NCBI RefSeq assembly: GCF_900187265.1
Contig: NZ_LT906450.1
Span: 434,001-498,000 of the forward strand
Reading direction: 5' to 3'
DNA: 64,000 nucleotides
From: Rhodococcus rhodochrous
GTDB taxonomy: Bacteria > Actinomycetota > Actinomycetes > Mycobacteriales > Mycobacteriaceae
The position numbers and the translations under genes were made by a program. The notes under the pieces were generated by a model. It was given only the letters and a program-made list of their open reading frames with translations, made no database searches and was not told the origin of the DNA. Shown here one piece after another: positions 28,550 through 36,402 of this stretch (its first letter is position 1; each line of letters starts with the position of its first letter).

Positions 28550-28745
28550 GACTAGGAACTTCCCGGGCGGGAGCAGGGACCGGCGTGCTCGTCGGAACAC
28601 CCGCTCCCGTCCGGTGAACCCAGCGCTCGACCAGTATTTTCTGCGGTATCCACCCGTTCTCGCTCGGCGACGACGCCTGGAGCGAGTCGGGCCGCATTCG
28701 CGGAATCTCCGTTAACAAAAGCTCTGGCCCAAACCGTTCCGGGCC

Positions 28746-28753
28746 TGTAATGT
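28746..28753 (+). promoter_or_regulatory. Likely extended -10 element of the FadD5-like gene
   Basis: TGTAATGT (extended -10 TAATGT at 28748-28753) lies 68 bp before the start codon; TTAACA at about 28713 is too far upstream to be an ideal -35. Weak evidence. Confidence 0.3.
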
Positions 28754-28820
28754 GCCTCACACATCGACGGCTCGGCACAGGCCGTGCCCGCACTCCCGCC
28801 CCGTCACGAGAGGATCATCG

Positions 28821-30419
28821 ATGGTTCCCCCCTCTGTCGTTTCCGAAGCGGTCGGTTCCGACGCGACCCGCTTCCGTAGCAACAACTGGAACAATCAGGT
28901 GGCGCGCCACGCCCTGATGATTCCCGATCGCACGGCCTTCCGATTCCGCGGCGAGACCATCACCTGGTCGCAGCTGAACACGCGTGTCGAGAAGCTCGCC
29001 GATGCACTCTCGCGTCGCGGCGTCGGCTTCGGCGACCGCATCATCATCCTCATGCTCAACCGTCCGGAGTACGTCGAGATCGTGCTCGCGGCCAACGCCC
29101 TCGGTGCCATCGCCGTGCCGGTGAACTTCCGCCTCACCGCACCCGAGGTCGCCTTCCTCGTGGGTGATTCCGGCGCGAAGGCGATCGTCGCGGAGGGACC
29201 GCTCGTCCCGCTCGCCGCCGCCGCGCGTGGCCAGGCCGAGGGCATCGAACTGTCCATCACGGTCGGAGCCGAGCCGGAAGGCGACTCGCTCTCCTACGAG
29301 GCGCTCGTCGCCGAAGAGGGCGAACCCCACCCGCCGGTGGCGATCCCGAACGACACGCCCGCGCTCATCATGTACACCTCGGGCACCACGGGCCGGCCGA
29401 AGGGCGCCGTGCTCACCCACTCCAATCTCGAAGCGCAGTCGCTCACCTGCATCCGGGCCTTCCGTCTGTTCGACGAGTCGGGCATCGGTTTCTGCGCGTC
29501 GCCGATGTTCCACATCGCGGCCCTCGGCTCGATCGCCCCGAGCCTGATGCTCGGCACCCCCACCGTCATCCACCCGGTCGGCGCCTTCGACCCGGAGGAA
29601 CTGCTCGACGTGCTCGAGGCCGAGAACGTCACCAGTCTGTTCCTCGTGCCGGTGCAGTGGCAGGCGATGTGCGCCGCGCAGCGGGCCAAGCCGCGGAAAC
29701 TGAAGCTGCGCAACATCTCCTGGGGTGCGGCGCCGAGTTCCGACACGATCCTGCGGGCCATGGCGGAGACCTTCCCCGACGCCTTCAACGTGGCGGTCTT
29801 CGGGCAGACCGAGATGTCGCCCATCACCTGCGTGCTCGACGGCGACGACGCCATCCGCAAGCTCGGCTCCGTGGGCCGGGTCATCCCCACCATCCAGGCG
29901 CGCGTGGTCGACGACGAGATGAACGACGTCGCTCCCGGTGAGGTCGGCGAGATCGTCTACCGCGGCCCCACCATGATGCGCGAGTACTGGAACAACCCCA
30001 CCGCCACCAGCGAGGCGTTCTACGGCGGATGGTTCCACTCCGGCGACCTCGTGCGCGTCGACGAGGAGGGCTTCGTCTACGTCGTCGACCGCAAGAAGGA
30101 CATGATCATCTCGGGTGGCGAGAACATCTACTGCGCCGAGGTGGAGAACGTCCTGTACGGGCACCCCAAGGTGCTCGAGGCCGCGGTCATCGGCCGCCCC
30201 GACGCGAAGTGGGGCGAGGTGCCCGTCGCCGTCGTCGCGCTCGAGCCCGGCAACGACGATCTCACCCTCGACGAACTCCAGCCGTACCTGAACGAGCACC
30301 TCGCGCGGTACAAGCACCCCAAGGAGGTCGTGATCGTCGACGCCCTGCCCCGCAACGCGAGCGGCAAGGTCGTCAAGGGTGAACTCCGCGGCGGTCTCCC
30401 CGCCGTCACCCAGGGCTGA
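28821..30419 (+). CDS. Fatty-acyl-CoA synthetase, FadD5-like
   Basis: 532 residues, ANL adenylating enzyme. AMP-binding P-loop IMYTSGTTGRPKGAV, FGQTEMSPITC, the motor hinge VDRKKDMIISGGENIYCAEVE and the C-terminal catalytic Lys in PRNASGKVVKGEL. It activates a fatty acid to acyl-AMP and then acyl-CoA. Close matches to remembered FadD5 (Rv0166) include WNNP, VPVQWQAMC and SWGAAP. In mycobacteria fadD5 sits at the mce1 locus; here only an Mce-associated gene follows, and no yrbE or mce genes are present. Confidence 0.93.
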   Translation: MVPPSVVSEAVGSDATRFRSNNWNNQVARHALMIPDRTAFRFRGETITWSQLNTRVEKLADALSRRGVGFGDRIIILMLNRPEYVEIVLAANALGAIAVPVNFRLTAPEVAFLVGDSGAKAIVAEGPLVPLAAAARGQAEGIELSITVGAEPEGDSLSYEALVAEEGEPHPPVAIPNDTPALIMYTSGTTGRPKGAVLTHSNLEAQSLTCIRAFRLFDESGIGFCASPMFHIAALGSIAPSLMLGTPTVIHPVGAFDPEELLDVLEAENVTSLFLVPVQWQAMCAAQRAKPRKLKLRNISWGAAPSSDTILRAMAETFPDAFNVAVFGQTEMSPITCVLDGDDAIRKLGSVGRVIPTIQARVVDDEMNDVAPGEVGEIVYRGPTMMREYWNNPTATSEAFYGGWFHSGDLVRVDEEGFVYVVDRKKDMIISGGENIYCAEVENVLYGHPKVLEAAVIGRPDAKWGEVPVAVVALEPGNDDLTLDELQPYLNEHLARYKHPKEVVIVDALPRNASGKVVKGELRGGLPAVTQG

Positions 30420-30441
30420 TCCCGGCGCACTCCTCGTACGA

Positions 30442-30483
30442 ACGAACGGGGACCGGACCACTACGGTCCGTGTCCTCGTTCGT
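30442..30483 (+). terminator. Terminator after the FadD5-like gene
   Basis: A long stem (ACGAACG-GGGAC-CGGACC against GGTCCG-T-GTCC-TCGTTCGT) with one mismatch, one bulge and a 5-nt loop, 22 bp past the stop. Confidence 0.65.
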
Positions 30484-30564
30484 CGTCGTTCGGCGCCGGA
30501 TCGGTGAGGTCGCGTCGGGGGAGCCGTTGAACTACTGGAAGAAGTTGTTGGAAGGACTGGGCGG

Positions 30565-31113
30565 ATGACACCGACCGATGCCCCCACCGGTAACGACACC
30601 GAATCCGCAGCGGAATCGCGCGATGCTGTTGCGGCCACCCGTTCCGGCGTGGGCCGGTGGGTCACCGCCGCGGTCGTCGTGGTGTTGCTTGCGGCCGCCG
30701 GTTTCTTCGGATTCCGTTGGTGGCAGGCCGAACAGGACGCGGCGCTGCGCGACGACGCGATCGCGCAGGCCCGCGAGTACGCAGTGGCGCTCGGCACCTA
30801 CGACTACCGCTCGTTCGACGACAACCTCACCGCCGTGACCCCCAATGCCACCGAGGAATTCGCCTCCCGCTACGAGGAGGTGGCCGGAGATCTGAGAGAG
30901 CTCGTGGCGAACGGGGAGGGCACGTCGGCGGCGCGTGCCGAGCACGCCGGTCTCGAGAGCTTCGACGGCGATGTCGCCACGGTGCTGGTCTTCCTCGATC
31001 AGGACGTGAAGAACGTCGTCGTGCCGGAGGGACGTACCGACGCGACCCGCTTCGTCATCACATTGAAGCGGGTCGGCGACCGGTGGTTGCTCGACGGAGC
31101 CGACGCACGGTAG
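30565..31113 (+). CDS. Mce-associated membrane protein
   Basis: 182 residues. A cytoplasmic, Asp/Glu/Arg-rich N-terminus (about 28 residues), one transmembrane helix (about 32-52), then an extracytoplasmic domain starting WWQAEQDAALRDDAIAQARE and ending RFVITLKRVGDRWLLDGADA, the typical Mas-type layout. Such proteins stabilise Mce lipid-import complexes. ATG with GGAAGGA upstream. It lies 145 bp after the FadD5-like gene, behind a terminator hairpin, so it probably has its own promoter. Confidence 0.82.
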   Translation: MTPTDAPTGNDTESAAESRDAVAATRSGVGRWVTAAVVVVLLAAAGFFGFRWWQAEQDAALRDDAIAQAREYAVALGTYDYRSFDDNLTAVTPNATEEFASRYEEVAGDLRELVANGEGTSAARAEHAGLESFDGDVATVLVFLDQDVKNVVVPEGRTDATRFVITLKRVGDRWLLDGADAR

Positions 31114-31161
31114 CGCGGGCCGGCTCCCGCCGTAGCGGAGCGTCGAACACCACCGACTTCG

Positions 31162-32310
31162 TCAGGCCTCGGTGAGCGTCTTCGATGCGGTGTCGTCCGG
31201 ACTCGTCTCGGCCGTGCGCGGGACGGTGAAGGCCGCAGCGACGCAGGCGATCGCGACGACGAAGCACGCCACGGTGTACCACAGGCTGCCGATCGGGTCG
31301 CCTGCTTCGGTGACCCCGTCGACGGCGGAGAACCAGTCGGGCAGAGCGCCGATCCACAGCACGGCCATCACAGCGAGATAGGCGACGGCGTACCAGCGGA
31401 CGAGGTCGTTCGAATAGGGCCGATCGGTGGGTGTGCTCCGCAGTCGAGACCACTGGCGCGAGAGCACGTAGATCGCCACGATCGACAGGATCACGAGTTC
31501 GGCAGCATAGATCGTCGCCCGAACCGTCGTGCTGCCCATGCCGATCACGGTCGCCGGCGCCGGGAGGATCACCACACCCACGGACGCGAGAAGACCGACG
31601 GTGATCGTGCGCCAGGTCAGTTCGAGCCCGCCGAAGGTGCGCCCGGCGTCGATGTGCCGGCCGACGAAGAACTGCGCGCAGAATGCGAGCGACATCGGCC
31701 ACAGAGCAGCGAAGACCACGACGCTGGGCAGCGGAACGGAGTCGAAGAAGGGCTGATTGATCGGATTGTCGAGCGACCACTCCCACCACCGCAGCTGCGG
31801 TCCGAGGTGATCGAAGATCTCGTAGAAGGCGTGGTGGACGAAGCCCACGCAGACCGCGCCGACGACGGTGCCGTACTGCCGGAACACCCCGAGCATCCGC
31901 ACGATCTCGAACGCGATCGTCGCCATCATCGGGTAGATCGCGATGATGTACAGCGGCAGGCGTCCCCACATGAACTCGACGGTGAACACGTTGTGCGCGA
32001 ACATCGTGTCGAGGTAGTCCTCCACGCCGAAGGCGTCGGGGAAGTACAGCAACGGTTCGATGATGAACAGGAACGCGAGCGTACCGAGCCAGACGACGAG
32101 GTTCGTGGCGTCACCGGTGCGCCGCAGCCGGACGATCGCGTACACGAGCATCAGCACCGCCCCGAGCACGATGGTCGCCTCGAGGACGGGCAGCGTCCAG
32201 TTCTCCAGCGCGAACGGGCTGCGCAGTTCGAGGATCCCACCGGCTTCGTCGCACGAGAATCCGAGGCGGGTCGAGAGGTCCTCGAAGGTGGGCGAACACA
32301 GGTCGGACAT
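31162..32310 (-). CDS. Polytopic membrane protein, function unknown
   Basis: 382 residues with about nine hydrophobic helices. The N-terminal 40 residues are polar with two Cys. Conserved-looking polar spots inside helices (FVHHAFYEIFDH, HNVFTVEFMWGRLP) could bind metal or haem. I do not recognise the family. The ATG overlaps the upstream hydrolase stop by one base (TGATG), so the two are translationally coupled and probably work together. Confidence 0.7.
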   Translation of the reverse strand: MSDLCSPTFEDLSTRLGFSCDEAGGILELRSPFALENWTLPVLEATIVLGAVLMLVYAIVRLRRTGDATNLVVWLGTLAFLFIIEPLLYFPDAFGVEDYLDTMFAHNVFTVEFMWGRLPLYIIAIYPMMATIAFEIVRMLGVFRQYGTVVGAVCVGFVHHAFYEIFDHLGPQLRWWEWSLDNPINQPFFDSVPLPSVVVFAALWPMSLAFCAQFFVGRHIDAGRTFGGLELTWRTITVGLLASVGVVILPAPATVIGMGSTTVRATIYAAELVILSIVAIYVLSRQWSRLRSTPTDRPYSNDLVRWYAVAYLAVMAVLWIGALPDWFSAVDGVTEAGDPIGSLWYTVACFVVAIACVAAAFTVPRTAETSPDDTASKTLTEA

Positions 32311-33245
32311 CAGTTGTTCCTTCCGCCCACGGTTTCGGCCGTGTACCAGTGCGAGACGTCGTAACCTTCGTCGAATCGACGGAACCACACGTCGGCGAGC
32401 GCCGGCAGCTTCTCGTGGTCGGGATTGTGCTTGGGCATCTGGCTGCGAACGATGCCCACCAACGCGACGAGCTGTTCGCCGAGCGGCAGGACGTCGAAGG
32501 CACGCGGCATCGGGCCGTGGTCCTCGTACTGCAGGAACGGCAACCGGCGCCGCAGGTTCTGCTTACGGCGGTACGACGCGAACATCGACATCGCGTCGAT
32601 CTTCCGTTCCTCCAGCGGCACATGTTTGTTGAAGCCCTCGCACGCGATGGCGATGACGTCGAGAACGTGCTTGAACACCGAGGGGGCCTGCCGCATGCGG
32701 TACAGATCGCTGCCGACCACCGCGTCGAAGATGATGAGCGCCGAACTGCGGTGTTCGACCTCCTCGACGAAATGCCAGATGAACAACGAGGCGACCCGGT
32801 CGTCGCCGGGGCGGAAGAGCGATGCGTCGTTGTCGAGCATGAGCTTGAAGACCGGAGTGAAGGTCGCCTCGAGGTCGGCGGTGTACGCGAGGCGGTATTC
32901 GGCGGAGGTCTCGGCGGTGAGCTTGTCGAAGGCGCCGATGACGTCGTCGAGCGTCTCCTGCAGCCCCGGATAGCTCTTGATCAGACCCTTCACGTGCTGC
33001 CGGTGGGCGGTGGAGTGCTGCCCCTCCTGGTACATGAAGGCGTTGGCCTCTTCGAGGACCTCGGGATCGGTGATGCGCGGGGTGATCTCGCGGATCAGGT
33101 TCACGATCATCTTCTCGAAGCCGATCGCGAGGAACGAGACGGCGTTGGCCATGCTCGAGAAGGCCGGGTTCTCCTCGTTCCACAGGAACGGCACGTCGTA
33201 ATCCGCGAATGCGAAACGCATCTTGCGGACCTGCAGGTTCGTCAT
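32310..33245 (-). CDS. Predicted metal-dependent hydrolase (PF10118-like)
   Basis: 311 residues, largely helical. The pattern NAFMYQEGQHSTAHRQHVKG followed about 80 residues later by HFVEEVEHRSSALIIFDAV gives paired Glu/His-x-x-His ligands of a di-metal, ferritin-like helix bundle as seen in PF10118 proteins. Activity unknown. The ATG at 33245 has GAGG upstream; the frame extending to 33350 lies in the promoter. Divergent from a TetR gene and first gene of the operon with the membrane protein. Confidence 0.82.
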   Translation of the reverse strand: MTNLQVRKMRFAFADYDVPFLWNEENPAFSSMANAVSFLAIGFEKMIVNLIREITPRITDPEVLEEANAFMYQEGQHSTAHRQHVKGLIKSYPGLQETLDDVIGAFDKLTAETSAEYRLAYTADLEATFTPVFKLMLDNDASLFRPGDDRVASLFIWHFVEEVEHRSSALIIFDAVVGSDLYRMRQAPSVFKHVLDVIAIACEGFNKHVPLEERKIDAMSMFASYRRKQNLRRRLPFLQYEDHGPMPRAFDVLPLGEQLVALVGIVRSQMPKHNPDHEKLPALADVWFRRFDEGYDVSHWYTAETVGGRNN

Positions 33246-33347
33246 GGGGCGGTACCTCGTCTCGTCGACGCCGGGCTGGCTGTGGACCTGTTTCGGGACA
33301 CGGTCGGGAGGACCTCGGAAGAGCCGGGAGGCCCCGATCGGCGTGAC

Positions 33348-33373
33348 CATACACGAAATGCGTCAGGTGTATG
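33348..33373. promoter_or_regulatory. Inverted repeat CATACAC-N12-GTGTATG, probable TetR operator
   Basis: Perfect 7-bp arms with a 12-bp spacer between the hydrolase (start 33245) and the divergent TetR (start 33479). The local base composition is AT-rich relative to both genes. Confidence 0.55.
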
Positions 33374-33478
33374 ATAGGTGTCCCATCCGCTCGCGGGAGC
33401 CCGTTTCGGACCACCTCCACCGAGGTCGGCCGTGTTACCGTCGGGCCTTCTCCAGGCGACGGTTCGAGGAAGCGCGAA

Positions 33479-34138
33479 GTGGCACGTAGACGTGGGTGGG
33501 GTGGGAGTCCTCCCGCCGACGACGAAGAGGCGTCGCAGCGGATCGTGGCCGCTGCCGTCGACCTGATCGACCGGACCGGCGCGGAGATCAGCATTGCCGA
33601 TGTGGCCCAGTCCCTCGGGGTGATCCGCCAGACGGTCTACCGCTACTTCCCCAGCGCGGACGCCCTGATGCGTGCGGCCGCCATCGCCTCGGTCGAAGGA
33701 TTCCTGGAACGACTCACCCGGCAGGTCGCGGGACTCGACGATCCGGTCGAGGCCATGACCGAAGGTGTGGTCTACACGCTCGCGGAGGTGCGTCGCACCC
33801 CGCACCTCGGCATCCTGCTGTCGAGCACCTATTCGAACCCGCATCCCGAGGCGATCGCCTCGGAGGAGGCGTGGATGTTCGGCATGGCGATGATCAAGCG
33901 GTTCGACGTCGACTGGGAGGAACACGGCTACGACGACGACTCCCTCGCGGAGCTGGTCGAGTACGTGCTGCGCACGATGCAGTCGTTCTTCGTCTCGCCG
34001 GGAACCCCGCCACGCTCCGACGACGATCTGCGCCGCTACCTGCGACGATGGATGGGTACGGCGATCCTCGCCCAGCGGGAGTGGGATTCCGGCAATCCCG
34101 CGACGCGCGACCGCTCTCCCGTAGAGTCCGGCTCGTGA
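33479..34138 (+). CDS. TetR-family regulator
   Basis: 219 residues. HTH at about 20-65 (SQRIVAAAVDLIDRTGAEIS, LGVIRQTVYRYFPSADAL). The C-terminal domain is acidic and helical. GTG 33479 is preferred because GAGGAAG lies 8 bp upstream; earlier in-frame starts lie in the operator region. Likely represses the divergent hydrolase/membrane-protein operon and itself. The stop overlaps the rhodanese start (GTGA). Confidence 0.88.
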   Translation: MARRRGWGGSPPADDEEASQRIVAAAVDLIDRTGAEISIADVAQSLGVIRQTVYRYFPSADALMRAAAIASVEGFLERLTRQVAGLDDPVEAMTEGVVYTLAEVRRTPHLGILLSSTYSNPHPEAIASEEAWMFGMAMIKRFDVDWEEHGYDDDSLAELVEYVLRTMQSFFVSPGTPPRSDDDLRRYLRRWMGTAILAQREWDSGNPATRDRSPVESGS

Positions 34139-34614
34139 CGAACGAGCAGCAGATCAGGCGTGCCGATCGTACGCGCGACGGCGACCCGCAGAACGTTCCC
34201 CGCCCGCTGGAGGGCGAAGCCGACCGCACGGTGGTGGAGACGACCTGGGGCGAGGTGCAGCCGATGCAGGTGGCGGCGGGCGTGGCGACCGTCGGTGAAC
34301 TCGAGGTGATCGAACTGCTCGACCGGGGAGCTGCGCTGGTGGACACGCGGGTGCCCGATTCCCGGAGCGGGGTGAGCCTCCCCGGTGCCGTGAACATCCC
34401 GCACGAGGACATCGTCGAGAGGAAGGGCGAGCTCGACCCCGCCCGGACGACGATCGTCTTGTGCAACGGTCCCCAGTGCCCTCAGTCGCCCGATGCGATC
34501 CGGAAGCTGATCGATGCCGGATATCCCGCGTCCGCGCTCGCCTACTACCGCGGGGGCCTGCACGACTGGGCGACTCTGGGATTCCCCCTCGCCTCGGTCC
34601 GGCCGGCGTCGTGA
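34135..34614 (+). CDS. Rhodanese-like protein
   Basis: 159 residues. After a 45-residue polar N-terminus comes a rhodanese domain: LVDTRVPDSRSGVSLPGAVN, IPHEDI and the active-site loop CNGPQC (Cys110 being the likely sulfur carrier), ending GGLHDWATLGFPL. Single-domain rhodaneses move sulfane sulfur. Coupled to the TetR gene by a 4-bp overlap. Confidence 0.88.
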   Translation: MTNEQQIRRADRTRDGDPQNVPRPLEGEADRTVVETTWGEVQPMQVAAGVATVGELEVIELLDRGAALVDTRVPDSRSGVSLPGAVNIPHEDIVERKGELDPARTTIVLCNGPQCPQSPDAIRKLIDAGYPASALAYYRGGLHDWATLGFPLASVRPAS

Positions 34615-34621
34615 AAAGGGC

Positions 34622-34650
34622 TTGCGTTCGCACTGTGACGTAGCTAACAT
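34622..34650 (+). promoter_or_regulatory. Promoter upstream of the alpha/beta hydrolase
   Basis: TTGCGT (34622-34627), a 17-bp spacer and TAACAT (34645-34650) make a good sigma-70-type promoter. Transcription would start about at the GTG of the short frame at 34656. An inverted repeat TTCGCAC/GTGCGAA (34627-34633, 34656-34662) brackets the -10. Confidence 0.5.
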
Positions 34651-34655
34651 CGAAG

Positions 34656-34706
34656 GTGCGAATCGAGCTTATGAGACGTCCGCGGACGACAGAGAGAAGC
34701 TCGTGA
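34656..34706 (+). CDS. Possible leaderless 16-codon leader peptide
   Basis: GTG begins 6 bp after a -10-like TAACAT, so translation could start at the transcript's 5' end, as is common in actinobacteria. The frame encodes MRIELMRRPRTTERSS and stops. A perfect 8-bp hairpin (CGGCCCGG/CCGGGCCG, 34717-34752) and a CCCCTG/CAGGGG stem (34755-34768) follow before the hydrolase at 34830. It may be a regulatory leader ORF; nothing proves that it is translated. Confidence 0.3.
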   Translation: MRIELMRRPRTTERSS

Positions 34707-34716
34707 AGCAGAGATC

Positions 34717-34752
34717 CGGCCCGGAGAACGCGTAAAGCGAATCACCGGGCCG
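34717..34752 (+). promoter_or_regulatory. Leader hairpin before the alpha/beta hydrolase
   Basis: CGGCCCGG and CCGGGCCG, perfect 8-bp arms with a 20-nt loop, between the short leader frame and the hydrolase start. No T-run. Possible attenuator or processing structure. Confidence 0.35.
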
Positions 34753-34829
34753 AACCCCTGTTCAGGGGAGGTTTCGCGGCCGGATGCCGATCGCCGCGAC
34801 TGCAGCAGGGGCTTGCACAGGGGGTATGG

Positions 34830-35672
34830 GTGGGGGAGCGCATCACGACCGTCGAGCGGAACGGACTCCGGTTCGGCATCCGCGACGACGGGCCCATCCA
34901 CGGCGACCCCATCGTTCTTCTCCACGGCTTCCCGCAGGACTCCCGGGTCTGGGAGGCGGTCGCGCCCCACTTGCACGCCGCGGGGTATCGCACCTTCGCC
35001 CCGGATCAGCGCGGCTACTCGCCCGACGCCCGACCGCCCCGCCGCCGTGACTACGGCCTCGACCTGCTCGTCGACGACGTCGCGGCGCTCATCGAGTCGG
35101 TGCCCGGTGGTCGCGCGCACGTCGTCGGCCACGACTGGGGAGCCGCCGTCGCGTGGGTGCTCGCGGCGCATCGTCCCGATCTCGTCCGCACCGTGACGGC
35201 GGTGTCGGTTCCGCATCCGACGGCGTTCATGCGCTCGTTCTTCACCAGCGGGCAGTTGCTGCGCTCGTGGTACATGCTCGCCTTCCAGCTGCCCTGGATC
35301 CCGGAGACTCTACTGAGCAGGGAGAAGGTTGCACGGCTGTTGCTGCACGGCACCGGCCAGCCGTCCGCCGCCACCGACCGCGATGTCGCGCGGCTGAAGG
35401 ACCGTGCCGCGGTGCGGGCCGGCATCAACTGGTATCGCGCTGTGCCCCTGTCGAATCCGAAATCGCCCTTCGGGAAGATCACCGTGCCCGCACTCATGGT
35501 GTGGAGCGACGACGACGCGGCGATCGGATCCGCCGGGGTCGACGCGACGGCCCGCTACGTCAGTGGGCCGTACCGGCGGGAAACGCTCGTCGGTACGAGC
35601 CACTGGATTCCGGACGAGGAGCCGGAGAAGCTTGCGCGGTCGATCCTCGAACACGTCGCCGCGCACGGCTGA
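34830..35672 (+). CDS. Alpha/beta hydrolase, epoxide-hydrolase-like
   Basis: 280 residues. Oxyanion loop LLHGFPQDSRVW (HGFP at 32-35), nucleophile elbow GHDWGAAVAW with Asp102 (an Asp nucleophile points to epoxide hydrolase or haloalkane dehalogenase chemistry rather than esterase), acid in the WSDDDAAIG segment and a C-terminal His in GTSHWIPDEEP. GTG start with GGGGG nearby. Stands alone and converges on gatD with only 19 bp between stops. Confidence 0.88.
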   Translation: MGERITTVERNGLRFGIRDDGPIHGDPIVLLHGFPQDSRVWEAVAPHLHAAGYRTFAPDQRGYSPDARPPRRRDYGLDLLVDDVAALIESVPGGRAHVVGHDWGAAVAWVLAAHRPDLVRTVTAVSVPHPTAFMRSFFTSGQLLRSWYMLAFQLPWIPETLLSREKVARLLLHGTGQPSAATDRDVARLKDRAAVRAGINWYRAVPLSNPKSPFGKITVPALMVWSDDDAAIGSAGVDATARYVSGPYRRETLVGTSHWIPDEEPEKLARSILEHVAAHG

Positions 35673-35691
35673 TCGCCCAGTTACGCAACCG

Positions 35692-36402
35692 TCAGGCGCG
35701 CAACCGTTCCTGCCTCAGCAGATCGACCTCGGGCAGATCCAGCGGCGGCAGCGAGTCGACTCCCAGAGCGCGCATCAGGAGATGATCGGCGAGTTCGGGA
35801 TTGCGAGCGAGCACGGGACCGTGCAGGTAGGTGCCGATCACCGAACCCTGTACCGCGCCTTCGAGTCCGTCGCCCACGCCGTTGCCGACACCGCGGTCGA
35901 CGCGGCCGAGCCCGGTGGCGTCGGACCCGAGAGTCGTTCCACCGCGGTGGTTCTCGAATCCCGTCAGCGGCTGGGTGAGGCCGGAGAGGGTGGGGCGGAT
36001 GACGATCTCACCGATCGCGCGGGTCTGCTGCGGCGAGGTGGTCGCGTCGAGGATGCCGACACCGTCGACACGTTCGCCCGAGGACGTTTCGTACCAGTGG
36101 CCGAGCACCTGGATCGCGGCGCAGATGGCCAGCACGGGCGCTCCGCGCTCGGCGGCGCGCTGCAGACCCGGATAGCGCTGCAGGTGCCGCGTGGCCAGTC
36201 GCTGCGCGGCGTCCTCGGCACCACCGAGGGTGTAGAGATCGAGGGACTCGGGAACGGGATCGTTCAGTCCGATCTCGACGATCTCGGCGTTGTGACCGCG
36301 CATCCGCAGGCGCTGGCGCAGCACCAGGGCGTTGCCTCCGTCGCCGTAGGTGCCCATCACGTCGGGCAGGACGAGTCCGATGCGGACGGTCGACTCAGAC
36401 AT
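35692..36402 (-). CDS. gatD: Lipid II isoglutaminyl synthase, glutaminase subunit GatD
   Basis: 236 residues, class I glutamine amidotransferase of the CobB/CobQ type. Nucleophile Cys in VLAICAAIQVLGHWY, GTYLHGPVLARNP with the catalytic His. It releases ammonia from glutamine and passes it to MurT, which amidates the D-Glu alpha-carboxyl of lipid II. The start overlaps murT by 8 bp. This is an essential step in mycobacteria and Gram-positive cocci (known for the family). Confidence 0.94.
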   Translation of the reverse strand: MSESTVRIGLVLPDVMGTYGDGGNALVLRQRLRMRGHNAEIVEIGLNDPVPESLDLYTLGGAEDAAQRLATRHLQRYPGLQRAAERGAPVLAICAAIQVLGHWYETSSGERVDGVGILDATTSPQQTRAIGEIVIRPTLSGLTQPLTGFENHRGGTTLGSDATGLGRVDRGVGNGVGDGLEGAVQGSVIGTYLHGPVLARNPELADHLLMRALGVDSLPPLDLPEVDLLRQERLRA

